A stretch of 64,000 bases of DNA from Symbiodinium natans (taxonomy: Eukaryota; Sar; Dinophyceae; Suessiales; Symbiodiniaceae), in the NCBI GenBank assembly GCA_905221605.1, contig CAJNDS010000454.1, positions 1 to 64,000 on the forward strand. Direction: 5' to 3'. Shown piece by piece: positions 11,541-23,226 of the stretch; within the stretch, counting starts at the first letter, position 1, and each line of letters opens with the position of its first letter. Position numbers and translations under genes: made by a program. The notes beneath the pieces are model-generated. The model had not been told where the DNA came from and ran no database searches. It saw nothing but the letters and a program-made list of their open reading frames with translations.

Positions 11541-13360
11541 GAGCACTATTCCACGAAGCGCATCTTGACACAGAAGGGTTTCGGAGTTTGGGTGCAGAGG
11601 GCTCAGCCGCAAGCTTTTGCACCTTACCAGGCAGCCTGTCGTCATCACTGGGATAAGGGCAGATGCTGCCAGGTCGGGCAGAGGGAGGGTTTGGGGTTTA
11701 GGGCTTTGGGGGCTTCGACTGGCTTTTTCGGTGGGGCTTTACGATGACAAGGACCCCTTCTTGCCTCGAGGCAAAGCGTGGAAGTCTTAGACAATAAAGC
11801 GTCACACGGGATTGTTGTCGGGAGTATTGAAGTCATCGACTAGTCGGTGGCATGAAGCATGTCCTAGGTGGGGACTGTTGCGAGGACTGGCGTTAAGAAA
11901 CTTATGGAGTGGGAATCGTTGCAGGAGGCTCGAGTGTGTAGACCGCCCTCTGCCGGGTCGGAGATCCTTCGTGGCATCCTGCTGCCGGGGAGTTCCGTTC
12001 CGTTCTTGTGGTGGGGGGGCCCGTTCTAACACTCTCAAGCTCTCGGCCAGCAGGATTCGCATCCTAGCTTGCAGAGGTGAAACCTGCAGGGTCTCCTGAA
12101 GTCCGTCCTTCATGGTGGCTTAGCTGAGGGTTCCGGGTATTGAGGGTCATGGCTTAAGGGCATGAGGCCTTCAGCTCGGGGGGCTAGATGGAGACCCTGC
12201 GCATAAATCTCTTCTAAGCTTCTAAGTGATGTCCTACCACCGATACCACCAAGGGTGTACGTGTAATATACACTGTACTGGAAACCTGCACCTCTCTTGC
12301 TTGGGGTCCAGGGCTTAGGGTCTAGGAGGTTCCGCGGGATAAGAAGAATATCTCATTCAGGGTCTGGCTTTCATAGTTACTTCAACTGGCAGCTTCTGAA
12401 GACGGGCGCCAACTTTCTTGAAAATGAGAAGCATTCGGCGTTGTTCTCGCAGAGGTTGTTCGTGTCATGCACTTGGCAACTCATGCGAAGATTCACTTTG
12501 CAAGTTGTGCTGCGTTTGAGTAATTGATATGTTCTGCACGCCGTCACTTGGAGTCATTGCCTGCCAAGGGCGACCATTCTGGGAAGAGAAGTGTCGAGGT
12601 TTCTTGTTGGGGCGTGACTTTCATGCGCACCCGATGAGGTTCACGGGCAATCTGACGAAGTCAGGCGCTGATGCCGTAGGTGTTGGGACTTGAGGCCTCA
12701 TCCCGACGCGACCTTCACACCTGTTTGATAATGAAGACTCGCTCAGATTCACATCTACACGTCTGAGGGGTTGTGGCGTTTCGGGTTATGGGGTTTAGGG
12801 TTTGGGGATCAGGGTTTGGGGTGTTGGGGTTAAGGGGTGTAACCCTGAAGGGATAAAGCGTTGTGGGCTTAGGCATGGGTTTGCATGTCTCGCAAGCCCC
12901 ATGCGCCTCCAGGCCTTTCGAATCCCAGAGCCATTGAACAGGCCCTGAATGGCCCAGAACCCTCAGGCCTCCACCAGCAGATGTGGGAGTGACCTGTGGG
13001 TCGGAGGATGAGAGAGTGGGACTCGTCTTTCCCCAAAGCTTGGATATCACTGTGCAGCCTGGCACAAGCCGGATCGGGTGCCCACCCCTTTGGGAACCCC
13101 TGGGAGTTCTTGGGGGGGGGTCTGGCAAACGGCCTCCAGACGGCGCAGGTGCACGCGGGCCCTGCGACAGACAACTCTTTCGAACACTTAGAGTTTGCTT
13201 TGGAGGCTTTGGAGGAAAGGCATGATAAGGTTCAGGGGTCGAGGCTTCGGAAGTTGGAGCGAGGGATTGAGAGGGTTCAGGACATAGGCGGTGGTTTACA
13301 AAGCGCGGCTGCGCAACCCGCGCGAGAGCTGCATCGGGAGTTACGAAGAAGGTCATGTAG
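11541..13360. other. No firmly supported gene
   Basis: A plus frame at about 12365-12527 reads protein-like (HSYFNWQLLKTGANFLENEK) to a TGA, but its splice limits are unclear. Elsewhere only overlapping chance frames and telomere-like words are seen. Confidence 0.3.
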
Positions 13361-13472
13361 TTTCCGAATATACATGGCATCCCCAAAGCGCCTTTCCCAG
13401 GAGAGGCGCTCCTCCAGAAAAAGGCGCACGACAGCCTCGGGTTTGTGCCAGATATCTCACGTTCAAGCTCAG
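13361..13472 (+). CDS. Candidate internal exon, unknown
   Basis: After GTCATGTAG the plus frame reads FPNIHGIPKAPFPGEALL and DSLGFVPDISRSSS up to the donor CAAGCTCAG|GTAACT. The two other plus frames are also open but less protein-like. No flanking exon was found. Confidence 0.25.
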
Positions 13473-13751
13473 GTAACTGGTGGTCCCTCTTCTGCATGGG
13501 CATGTTTGGCTTGTGCTACTTTCCAGCTTGCCAAGCTTTGTTTACAGGTCCACCCCTCCTGAGAAAAACGGCCCTCCCCCCTCCTCCCCTTTTTTCAGCC
13601 GCCAGACCTGTAATTTCCTCTGCAAGGTCATTGGAAATATCTGAAGAAGAAGAACCTAGGGGTGAAGGGGGGCCAACACGACAAGCAACCAAACAGCTCA
13701 CCCCATCCCCCCGCATCCTCCCTCCCTCTGCAAGGTGCGGTTCTTGCAGGG

Positions 13752-13815
13752 CGGTTTAGGGTTTAGGGTCTAGGGTCTAGGGTTTAGGGTATAGGGCTAG
13801 GGTTTAGGGTTTAGG
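13752..13815. repeat. Short TTTAGGG interstitial array
   Basis: About eight TTTAGGG or variant units (GTCTAGG, GTATAGG). Confidence 0.85.
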
Positions 13816-13930
13816 ACCAGCATGACAAGTGGTTTTGGTAGCCACAACCAGCGGCCACCCGAGGCTCAGGCCTGCTCGCCCGACGAGCCTAGGCTGAACC
13901 GCCTCGGAAGGCTTCGGGGGATTAGTTTTT

Positions 13931-14080
13931 GGGGCCTTTTGGGGCCTTTTGGGGCCTTTTGGGGCCTTTTGGGGCCTTTGGGGCCTTTTGGGGCCTTTTG
14001 GGGCCTTTTGGGGCCTTTTGGGGCCTTTTGGGGCCTTTTGGGGCCTTTTGGGGCCTTTTGGGGCCTTTTGGGGCCTTTTG
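13931..14080. repeat. 10-bp satellite GGGGCCTTTT
   Basis: About 15 tandem copies of GGGGCCTTTT, one of them a base short, ending in GGGGTTAGGGTT. The junction suggests slippage out of a telomere-like G-rich seed. It gives long empty frames (GPFGAFWGLL) that are not genes. Confidence 0.95.
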
Positions 14081-15586
14081 GGGTTAGGGTTGAAAGCCCC
14101 AACTCACCTGAAGAACAACAAGCCTCAATCCTGGACCCCACCAACTCCAAACCCACCCAAGCCCAAACCCAAACCCCAGAACCCTAGACGCCCTCAACCC
14201 CGCCAAACCCCCAAACACCCCAAAACCCTCCCCCAAACCCCCAAAACCCTTAAACCTTTTGAACCCCCAAGCTTCGGGAGCCCTTGGGTGCCACTGGGAG
14301 CCCCGGCCACCTCCGCCCTTCGCCTCTGACAAAGAGATATGCTTGGCGCAGGGGCGCTTGGGAGCCGGTGCTTTTCGGGCTCTTTCCAGCGTCTTCAGGG
14401 CTCTCTATCACCTTTTCATCTTTTTTTTTGAGAGGGGCGATGGGGGGGAGGGGACTATCTGGGGTTCATCGGGTTTTTCTGCCTCCACGCTCCACGCTCT
14501 TGAACCTTGAGACCCAGGAGGGAACCCAAAACCCAGCATGCCATGAACCACGAAGGAAAAATACCAGAAACCCTGAACTCGACCATTCGAGTGGAAACCC
14601 CAATGCCTAGCCCTAGAACTCGAACCTGAAACCCAAATCACCCAAGAACCACATGAAAAAACAGAACCCTAAACCCTGCACCCCAGACCCACGATGAACC
14701 ACAGGGAGAGGGGGACCATGGTGGGGGGGGAGGCGGGGGTGGGTTGCATGGATGCTGTTGTTGGCGGCTTGCAGGGCCTTGTCGAGCTTCCACACATTCA
14801 AAGTAGTAGGAATGACTCTGCAAGGACATTACAAGAGCCAAAACTTCGAACTTCAAATTCTGCACCCCAACCCCCCCCCCCACCCAAACCCTAAAGCCAA
14901 CTCGTTCCCACTCGCCTTCGGACTCGGATGCCTGAGCCTCCCGGGGGGGTTTAGGACTTACGCCTCGTCCCTAAGGCGCTATGCCGAACCCAAAACCAAA
15001 ATCAAACTGGAACCCTTAGATTCTGCGCTTCTTTCGGCTGTTGAGGGGTGTTCGCTGGACCCTTCGGCAGCTTGCAGCTTTTGGTCGCGCACAACACGAA
15101 ACTCCTCAACCCTAAAGCCTGAACTCGAAAGCTAAGGATTGAACTATGAGCCCTGAGCCCCAGCAGAGTTGGCTTGGACCTCTCAATCCTGCAAAGGGCA
15201 GAACCCAAAGAAGCGGCGAACCAGCTCGCCCCAAAAACTATCCAAGAGCACAAGACAAAAGCTCACCAGAGCAGAGCCTTAGGAGGTTGGGGTCGAAGCC
15301 CCAAAATGGTCCCTCCCCAAAACCCCAAAGCTCAAGACGTGTGCACAAGAAAGTTGCTCTTCTCAACAGTTAGCAGAAGGCCAGTACGAGGGAAGCGACT
15401 TCCACCCGGCGTGCTCTTGCAATGACCCCGTAGGGGCCGGGCTGCTTGCTCGAGCGAACCGAGCAGCAGCATCAGCTGCTCGACCTGCTGTGTTGACCCT
15501 GAGGGTTTAGGATTTAGGGTTCAGGGTTCAGGCTCCCAGTTTACATCCCTAAACAAGGCTGCACAGATCAGCACCTACAAACGACC
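14081..15586. other. No supported gene; degenerate telomere-like DNA
   Basis: Dense in CCCTAAA-like and CCCAAAC-like words with several C- or G-runs. The open frames are proline/glycine-rich products of these repeats. Confidence 0.5.
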
Positions 15587-15805
15587 TCAGGACCTCAGAG
15601 CGCGAGCCAGACGTTCCTTAAGTCGAGTCAAAGTAAGCGGCTGTATGAAGCTGTCCATGCGCAGGTTTTCCTGCGACTGCTTTGGTAACCCACAGTCGGC
15701 GCCTTTCCGTTTTCGCAGTATTGCTGCGCCCGCACAAAAGATCTGCCCCGAATCCACCCGACCTGTCCAGAGAACAAAGTACGCAAGGTGAAGCTCATCA
15801 AGCAA
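15587..15805 (-). CDS. Candidate coding segment, unknown
   Basis: The minus frame contains LHLAYFVLWTGRVDSGQIF and DSFIQPLTLTRLKERLARAL and ends at a TGA at the left edge. A donor-like CTGGACAG|GTCGG inside it means that only part may be exon. The family is not recognised. Confidence 0.3.
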   Translation of the reverse strand: MLDELHLAYFVLWTGRVDSGQIFCAGAAILRKRKGADCGLPKQSQENLRMDSFIQPLTLTRLKERLARALRS

Positions 15806-16811
15806 AGTCTGGGCTCAGCAGTCCCCAGCCTGTTCTATGAAGTCGCTGAGGAGTAGGAAGCAAACCTCCGCAAATACGTGGAAATGAGAGCGGGAGGGTG
15901 GGATCTACAAAAGTCTGTCGGGCCAAAACCGCCCTCACCCTGTAACCTGCAAGCCCGAAGCCCTAAACCCCAAACCATGAAAAACACGGAAACAACATCC
16001 AAAAAAAATGCGGAAAAAAAGCCTGAAGTATGTCCAGGTGTCAGACTTGGCGGTGCAGCTTCTGCGGGCGAGAGACCTGGGAATGCTAATGAGCCAGGGC
16101 TTTGGGGCTCAAGGGGACTGAATGCCAGAATAGTTTCCTTAATAGGGGTGAATTCAACAGCTCAGGAAGCCCCATCATGCAAACTGCTGCAGCTTGCAAA
16201 CCGTGCGGATCTATCTCGAAATCTCGGCAGCAGCGATGGCCATGTGTGGGAGTCCTGATAATTGGAAACTGTTGTTGCAATCGTAGCCATGCCCGAAACT
16301 GAACCGGAATGGTGCTGGCCACGTACCAGGCGCGGCGCCCGCAAAGTTCGGGGGGAGGACGCAGGCGCGCGTGAGCCTCTGCGGAGCACAATGCGGCTTG
16401 GGCTGCGAGGGCTTGGGATACGTCGTGGGGCAATGAGCCCTCGACCCTAGACCCCTCGAGGCTACTGCTGGGGTTTGTCATGTTAGGTGGTACGATGTGG
16501 TACGGCTTTGCGATGTTTACTTGGGTTGATAAGTTTGACTGAACATGCCGAACCCAATCCAAACTTCCAGCATCCAACAACACCATGAACAGTAGCCACC
16601 TTGATGAGTCATTCCTACCAGTAGGCAGACAGAGGTCAACATGTTGCCTGCAGCATGAGTAAAAGGAGTAAAGGAGGGACCCTTCTCCGGGAGCCAGGCT
16701 ACAAATAAACATGAATTCTACTAGTCATATTTTAGTCGCATTTTGTTGTAGGGGTAGGATCCAGTGTTCCTTCTAGGGGCCCTGAGATGAGTTGAGCCCC
16801 CCCTGATTTAC

Positions 16812-17612
16812 CCTTCCAAGCTTCTTTTCCAGGCTGCGGGCCACGTCGCTCTGCACTACACCGCCTTCACATTTTGCACCGCTGGAAGAAGGTCCCCGTA
16901 AACCCGAAACTTGGGATGTTCACCCTTAGACTAACAGTCCTTCATAGGGATTAGAATCGGGGGTGCTATAATCCTATTCAGGACTAGTGTTAGTATGCGG
17001 GGGAACATCCCAACCTAAACCCTAAACCCTAAACCGGTTGCCTTCGGTCACCGTGCCCTCGGAAGGCAGATGGAAGAGATGGCATGACGGAGTCCGAGGC
17101 TTGTGGGCCGCTGGTGGACTCCGCTTCACACTTGCATGGTAGAGGGATCCTTCTTGCCTTGGCTCAACGCAGAGCTGGGGGCGCGGGGCTCTCAGGGACT
17201 ACATTAAGATACACCTGGCTGAACTCACGAGAGCGGCTGACATAGAAACAAAACAACGCCATACGCTGCAACCTGTAGCATGACCGGCTGCTGGTTCCGG
17301 TGAGCTCCACGATCTTTGTCTCGAAATCATCCATGATCTTGTCTGCCTGCACACATATGGAATCATGCGGATGTGTGTCGCTTCTTGTCAAGAAGGCCAG
17401 ACGCTCAAAAGCACGAAACTTCCTTGAGGATCCGCGGACAGCACGCCCTGCCTGCCACTCCTTGTGGATGAGGACGACAGTTCTCATTACCTGCACCACA
17501 CAAGCAACAGCCATCCTAAAATGCCAAAGGCATCCCCTCGGACCCGGAGGATCCCCAGAACAGCAGTTCTCGAAGCAGTAATGGACATACTTGACGATCT
17601 GCTGCGGCTGCT
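16812..17612 (-). CDS. Unknown protein, four chained exons
   Basis: Four minus-strand exons join in phase: 17612-17554 (QIVKYVHYCFENCCSG), 17490-17215 (HKEWQAGRAVRG, DKIMDDFETKIVELTG, FYVSRSREFSQ), 17130-17042 (CEAESTSGPQASDSV) and 16881-16812 (GAKCEGGVVQSDVARSLEKK). The donors are GGG|GA, CAG|GT, AAG|GC and AGG|GT, and all acceptors end in AG. Phases match at each join (0, 0, 2+1). The third intron, 16882-17041, consists of three TTTAGGG units plus a 103-bp inverted-repeat element. The reading frame continues beyond both ends, so this is an internal part of a larger gene. The protein has no family that I recognise. The first exon (GA donor) is the least certain. Confidence 0.5.
16911..17013. 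mobile_element. 103-bp inverted-repeat element (introner-like)
   Basis: The ends TTGGGATGTTC and GAACATCCCAA are perfect inverted repeats that extend imperfectly for about 26 bp (to ACTAACA/TGTTAGT), and the interior also folds back. There is no coding capacity. It lies inside the GC-AG intron 16882-17041 and fills about two thirds of it, as expected of an introner-type miniature element. Only one copy of this family was seen in the window. Confidence 0.7.
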
Positions 17613-20389
17613 CTATTGAAAGGGGTTTAGGAGTGCCGTGGGAAGAAAGCCTGGAGTTCAAGGCTTAAAGGACTCAGAATTCTTCAGAGGCCGAAGTCGG
17701 CAGCCTGGGGCTTAACTTCGACCGATGCTGCTTTAGGGCTTCAGGTCTGAGCAACCGCAGGCCTGAATGTAGAGCCGCAGCGTGCTCTTGCCATTGATGT
17801 TCTCCCCGACCCGAGCGTCGTAACCTTGACAGCTCCCGTGCCAGGTTTCAGTGTTTTGGCATCAGTTATCCGCGCTGATGTCTGCAGGCGTCGCTTTGGG
17901 AAATACTCAAGGTCCACCCCGTACTTACTTGAATGGCTGGGGGTTTGGGCTCTGGCTCATGTGAACTAGTGTCCTTCACTTGCTACCGGGGGCAGAGAGT
18001 CTCCCCAAAACAAGCCTCTCAAAACCGTATTTTCATATACAGAAATGAATTCATCCATATATCTATTCCCTTAGCCCCCGTCAAGCCGAACTCCGGAGCG
18101 CGTCGCTTCATGTAAGGGTTGTGGGCCAACTCTGTCAAGGATTTCTGCCCTACATGACAAGTGTTGACGAGCTCTGCTCCAGGGCTTTTAGGGTTTCGCA
18201 TTCGGGAATCCAAGAAACGAAGGCCAAGGCAGCAGGAGGAAGAGGCTTTGAAGATGTGCTGCACTTGCATGCTGCTAAATTAGGAGAGCCACGATCTTTG
18301 ATGTTGGCGAACTCCTTCTTTGGGCACATCCTGCGCACATGAGGGTGGCATGGCGGCACGCAACCAGAGCCTGTGCCTCTTGGGAAGCCTTAGCGACCAA
18401 TGATCACTTCAGCACCCTCTGACTCGTCCGAGATATGAGGGATAAAATCGGAGATGGGCCTTTTGAGGAGAGCAGCACAACGTGAAAACGGCAACCCGAA
18501 CCCCCCCTCCCCAAAACAACAAAAACTGTACAAAAAAGCAGAGCTAAGGGGACAAAAACAGGGCCGGTCCGGTAGATTTGGCCGATCGCTGCCAAGAGCC
18601 CGAACCTTCGCTTCGTGCTGCTTTGTGGGGGGGTTCCCCCAGTGCTGGGCTTTGGAGCTCTTAGCTCTGAGGGTTTCGGGGGCCATTTACCACTCATGGG
18701 GTTTAGAGGGTTTAGGGTTTAGAGGGTATAGGCCGTCGTGGTGCAGCAAAATGTTCGGGTTTAGTTCGGGTTGTTTCGGGTGTTTCGGTTGGAAGGGATT
18801 TCCGAGTTTCATATTCGCGCTTTGTCCAATCTGTTTGTGAGTGGGCCCGTCTGTTTCGTGCTCATCTGGCTTCGCTGTACTTCCACTGTTTCAAGAGGGC
18901 CGCGGCGTCATGGGCTGGTTGCATCGTTTGCACGAGCACGGTTCTCGAGTCTTGCGGCTGAGCGGTGGCTGGCTTGGATTTCTAGGAATTAGGATCAGTG
19001 CAGCTTGGCCACATCTGCGTGTGTGACGCGAGCACGAACATCATTCGGAGCACCTGCCACGATCACTGAACCCTACACTTACAGGGAGAGGCAACATGAC
19101 CAAAGGATGGGAGTCTCTTCGTGCGGCAGCAGCAAGGAAGGCAAAAGAACGCGAACAACCGAACGCCACGTCGGCGCCGACCAAAAAAAGCCTTGCGACA
19201 TTCACAGAACAGACAGCCTTGCACAACTCCATCCTAAACCCTCAGCCGAAACCTTCCGTTTGAGGGAGCCGCCTCCTTGTCTAAAGTGGGCCCTCCTCCT
19301 TCGGCGTAGCTGCTGATGAGGCAGTCCAGGTATTTGTCCATGTTGGCGTTCTGTCAAGTCTCAAGACATCCGACGTGGGCTTCGGGCTTGGGCCTGCCGG
19401 AAGCATCAACTTCGAAGCTCCATCCTCAACCCGCAAACCCGGCTCAAGATGCAGCTCTCACTCCGCAATGGCATTCAAACAAATAAGCCCCCCAACCTGC
19501 AATCCTTGAACATCCCTGAACCATGCCACTGCCCCTCATCCCACGGGACCAGCACTTCGAAGTCGCCACAGTACAGCCACCACCAGAGCTTGAAGCCTGG
19601 GGTTCAGGGGGCCCCTGCCTCCGGGCAGGGGTAGGGGGCTTCGGGTTGTTGGGCTTGGGCTTCGGAGGGTTCGGGCTGAGGATTCTTCGGATGCTGTAAG
19701 GTTTAGGAGGAGACCAGCTGGCTCATCAATCCGACTCGATCCAGAGCCCTGCACCCAGCCGGCGCGCCTAAACTCCGTGCGCCCATGCCGCCCCAGTCAA
19801 AGACCCCCAGCTCCAGCTCCTGAGCTCCGGGATCTTACGTTGCGAGACCAGCTCTCGAAAGCCTCTGAAGCCTCAGAGGCCAAAGCCCTCCAGCTTCAGC
19901 TTCGCCAGTGGGGGGCAAAAGCGAAACGTTGGTTTTTCGTGACCCGTAGAGCACTGCGATGCTTTGTTGGGCGCCTCCTGAAATAGCCGTTGGCTACGCC
20001 GAAGACCGTGCACTTTCACATGCTTCAAGTCCTGTCTGGCTGTGGAAGTGCTGATACAAAGCTTCAAAATCAAGGAAGGCCAAGAAACAAAAGAAGCAAG
20101 ACAGCTGTGGCTGTGAGCAACCGAAACCATACCTTGAGGTGGCTTGGTTTCTGCGAAGACTAAAGGCCCTAAACTTAGGCCCTCTGTTCAGGACTTCGGC
20201 CAAGCTTCGCCCGCTTCATTCCTCCAGAAGTAGGCCTGAGCCAGTTGGTGGCCACGGCTTTGGTTGCTTTGGCACTCACCTTTCAGATTATGCCCTTCTA
20301 CTGCCTTAAGCAACCCAATGGATTTCTACGTGGTTCGGAAGCGAGCCTATCGCGGTACCGGCTCAAAACTCAAAACGGAGCCGAAGTGC
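17613..20389. other. Mostly unassigned sequence
   Basis: Overlapping frames on both strands, telomere-like words around 18700-18730, and no phase-consistent exon chain apart from the short plus-strand frame listed at 19096-19263. Confidence 0.35.
19096..19263 (+). CDS. Candidate 5' exon or small ORF, 55 aa
   Basis: An ATG just after an acceptor-like CTTACAG|GGAGAGGC opens a 55-codon frame with MTKGWESLRAAAARKAKERE and KKSLATFTEQTALHNS. The composition is protein-like up to about HNSIL. After that it enters telomere-like CCTAAACCCTC sequence, so the real exon may end before the TGA. An AG just before an ATG would suit trans-splicing of a spliced leader. The function is unknown. Confidence 0.3.
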   Translation: MTKGWESLRAAAARKAKEREQPNATSAPTKKSLATFTEQTALHNSILNPQPKPSV

Positions 20390-20482
20390 ATTATCCACGT
20401 TCATGTTGCCGTGGGCCAAGGAGATGTAGTCCTCGTTGTGGTGGAAGAAATACCTGAGCAGTTTCTTGGAGACGAGGACTCT
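20390..20482 (-). CDS. Internal exon, unknown protein
   Basis: The minus strand after TGGTCTTTTGCAG gives 31 codons in phase 0, with VLVSKKLLRYFFHHNEDYI and LAHGNMNVDN, ending at a GC donor (GATAAT|GCACTT). Composition and codon use are clearly protein-like. The opposite frames are not. The family is unknown and flanking exons were not fixed. Confidence 0.45.
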
Positions 20483-20875
20483 CTGCAAAAGACCACAACA
20501 CGCCACACAGGCACAGCCTCTCTCAAGCTCTCGGGCAAGAGATTGATGGAGGCTTTATGGAGCCTTCTTTGCAGAAGTAGACGTGGTTTGCCTTTCACGT
20601 CAACGCAGCAACTTGAGAACAACACGATCAATACGACTTCAACACACCCCGACGCAAAGTCTCGGTCTTTCCCAGCATTAAGGAGCCCTGCGCCCCTGCG
20701 CCTCCAAATCCGAAGCATCCAAACCAAAGACTTTTGAAACTGGAAGCGAAAAGCATCCTGGACTAACACTGACCAACTGAGAACTCTCAAAAAATCGACA
20801 TACGCACCTTCAAGTAAACAAGCCCCGAACGAACATTATTGATCTTTGCGCCCTACGGGTTGTGGGGTTCATGTC

Positions 20876-21110
20876 CTAACTGCCACTACGCGGCTGGCTC
20901 TCCGCAGCATAAGCATTCAGCTTCATCAGCGTGGCCCGGAAGCTCTCCTGTGCTGCTTTGGGAATCTCGAGCCGGGGTCTTAGAGGCTCAGGGGCTCAGG
21001 AGCGCAGGGTCGAAAGGCATCGCGCCTGCCACGCTGGATCCGTGCAGAAGCTGGGGTAGAGCACTGAGGCCACGTTGCCGAAGAACTCGAAGCCCATGTC
21101 GATCTTGGAC
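20876..21110 (-). CDS. Unknown protein, last two exons
   Basis: The exon 21110-21026 follows GACTCAG and reads SKIDMGFEFFGNVASVLYPS to TDPAWQ with donor GGCAG|GCGCGA (GC). The 60-bp intron ends in GGCTCGAG. The exon 20965-20876 reads IPKAAQESFRATLMKLNAYA to a TAG stop. Donor and acceptor phases agree (0/0). A further upstream exon at about 21390-21440 (VLSLELLDALALDLCN after TTTTGTGCAG) may belong to it. The short intron with a GC donor matches other genes in the window. The family is not recognised. Confidence 0.55.
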
Positions 21111-22215
21111 CTGAGTCAGCTGAAGAGCCCAGGCTGTTGTGGGGCTGCGGGTGACAGGCGTGTTCAGGAACCAGCGGGCCACGTAACAGGGACAACGTTT
21201 CAGGAACTACGACGTAGCAAGAACGAGGGGGACGCGAAACAGAGACTGCACAGGCCTCCCCCACAGTTCCTGGTACAGCTTTGGCTTAGTTCCTGGAACA
21301 GGTTCCTGAAACAAAGTTGCTGTAACACCCCCTGGTTCCGGGTACTGCGTTTGCTCGGCTGTTGCAAAGGTCCAGCGCCAAAGCATCCAGGAGTTCCAAG
21401 CTCAGAACCTGCACAAAAGTCTCAACCCATCCTCCTCTGAACAGCCAAAGTATGCATCTCCTAACATTCCACCAACCGCGAAGCCTCGGAGACCCTAAAC
21501 ACGTAGTAACCTCAGGGGCCCCGGGCTTCAGCATGTTCGTAGGCTGTCCGGAGCAGCCAGACTGCATGCCAAAGGCCTCGTCGAGGGTGTGGCGCAGGGT
21601 TCGTAGGGTTTTCAGACTAGGGGTTTAGGTATTTAGGCTCAGAGACTCAGAGTTTTTAAGACTCAACGTGTAGTATTTAGACTCAGAGTTTAGACTCAGA
21701 GTTTAGACTGGGAGTGCAGGAGTGCGGACGTGTAGCCAGCGTCGCTCCTTCACATTGCAACATCTCGTCCACCACCCCACGAACTTCTCAGGGTAGAGTC
21801 TTGGGTTTGTTTGGTTTTAAGGCTTAGGATTTAATTTAAGGAGTGTTGAAGTTCAAAAGCCTGCATGTAGGGTTAACTCCGATACTCAAGAAAAGCAAAC
21901 ATCCCCTACCGCACAGCCTCCTGGGGAACGTTCGTCATGTCCTCGAAATGCTTCGAGACCTTTGCCGGTTCACCGGATGTCCCCAGGACAGGGCTCAGGA
22001 TTCAGGGTAAATTTGAAGCTTCTCAGGGCCTCCTGGAACAGCAAGCAGCTCCCCTGCCCTTGAACCCATGCCGTGTGCTTCATTCAGGTTTTGGGTCCAA
22101 ACCAGAATCGGCTAGGGCCTTCAAAGCTTCAATCCCCGAGCCCCAAGAAAGAGGAAACGCCCTGAGTGCCCTCCCCCAAGCCTCAATTTATAAGACACGA
22201 AGCAAAAATATTACA

Positions 22216-22217
22216 TG

Positions 22218-22250
<33 letters not shown>
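22216..22250. repeat. (AT)n microsatellite
   Basis: TATATA run interrupted by AAAT. Confidence 0.9.
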
Positions 22251-22255
22251 CCGCC

Positions 22256-23226
22256 GACCCCAGCGGTAGCAGGGCGGCGTCAGTGAAGACCCCCCACCGC
22301 CCTCACCGCCCTCACCCGCTCTCACAGCATGCTGCTCATGACACCTTGAATTGGAGTGTTTTTGCATTGTTTGGCTTCAGTGCATGCACCCCATCGCCCT
22401 CACCCATGACGCCTTGAATTGGACCTTTGACCCCCCCCCACCCCATCCATTCAGGTGGTTTAAAGGGCCCAGTGCATGCCCGACCACCCCCTGACCAATC
22501 TCTAGTGTTTTAAGCATTCCAGTCCATGCCCGCCCTGACCGCCCTCACCGCTCTCACCGCTCTCATCACTCCCCCTCCCTATGCCCCCCAGTCCACCCCT
22601 CCCTGACACCAACCCTTTGCCCTCAACCCCCCACCCTCGACTCTGAAACCCCACCCCCCCCCACCCCCCCCATCCCTTCCCTCCTAGGCCCCTACCCCCT
22701 ACTCCGCCCTGACAAATCTCTAGTTTGAGGGATTCCAATCCAAGCCCGCCCTAACCGCCTCCCCGCTCTCATCACTCCCCTGCCTTCCGCCCCCAACTCC
22801 ACCAACCCTCAACCGTCACCTCCCCTGTCCACCCGCCGCGCTCCACCCTGCCTTCCGCCCCAACCCTCTCACCAGAGCTGGTCAAATGAGTCAGGCCCCC
22901 CTTTCCGCCAGCCGCCCCCACCCTCTCCCACTCCCACTCCCTAACCCTCCCACCAACCCTCCCCAGCCCTCATCATTACCCCCTCCCACCATCGTGCACC
23001 ATCCGACCGCCCCCCCGCTCTCACCGCTCTCATCGCTTCTTCATCTCTATGCCCCCCAGTCCACCCCTGCCTTCCGCCCCCAACTCCCTAATCCGACACC
23101 AACCCTCTACCGTCACCCCCCACACCCCCCACCCCCGCCGCCCCCCTTTCCACCCCCACCCACCCCCACCCCCCCCGCCCCCGCCCCCCCCGCCTGCCCG
23201 CGCTCCACCCTGCCTTCCGCCCCAAT
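22256..23226. repeat. C-rich strand-asymmetric degenerate tandem repeat
   Basis: Almost no G on the plus strand for about 900 bp. Recurrent words include ACAAATCTCTAGT, GCTCTCACCGCTCTCATC, GCCCCCCAGTCCACCCCTG and CACCCTGCCTTCCGCCCC. Each is seen two to four times at unequal spacing, so the block is a diverged tandem duplication. There is no coding potential. Its end lies next to a change to ordinary GC-rich sequence at about 23227. Confidence 0.8.

Noticed and set aside
12715..13503. 262-codon minus open frame
   Set aside because: Pro/Ser/Arg-rich with telomere-like PNPKP tails; the plus strand has better short exons in the same place.
13866..14187. Long open frames with GPFGAFWGLL / KGPKRPQKAP repeats
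   Set aside because: They are translations of the GGGGCCTTTT satellite in several frames and on both strands; not genes.
16086..16712. 208-codon minus open frame downstream of the four-exon gene
   Set aside because: Possible coding pieces (VDLCLPTGRNDSSRWLL), but three frames compete and no splice sites in phase with 16812 were found, so it was not annotated.
20264..20737. 157-codon plus open frame
   Set aside because: The minus strand of the same place carries a clear splice-bounded exon (20482-20390); the plus frame is its shadow.
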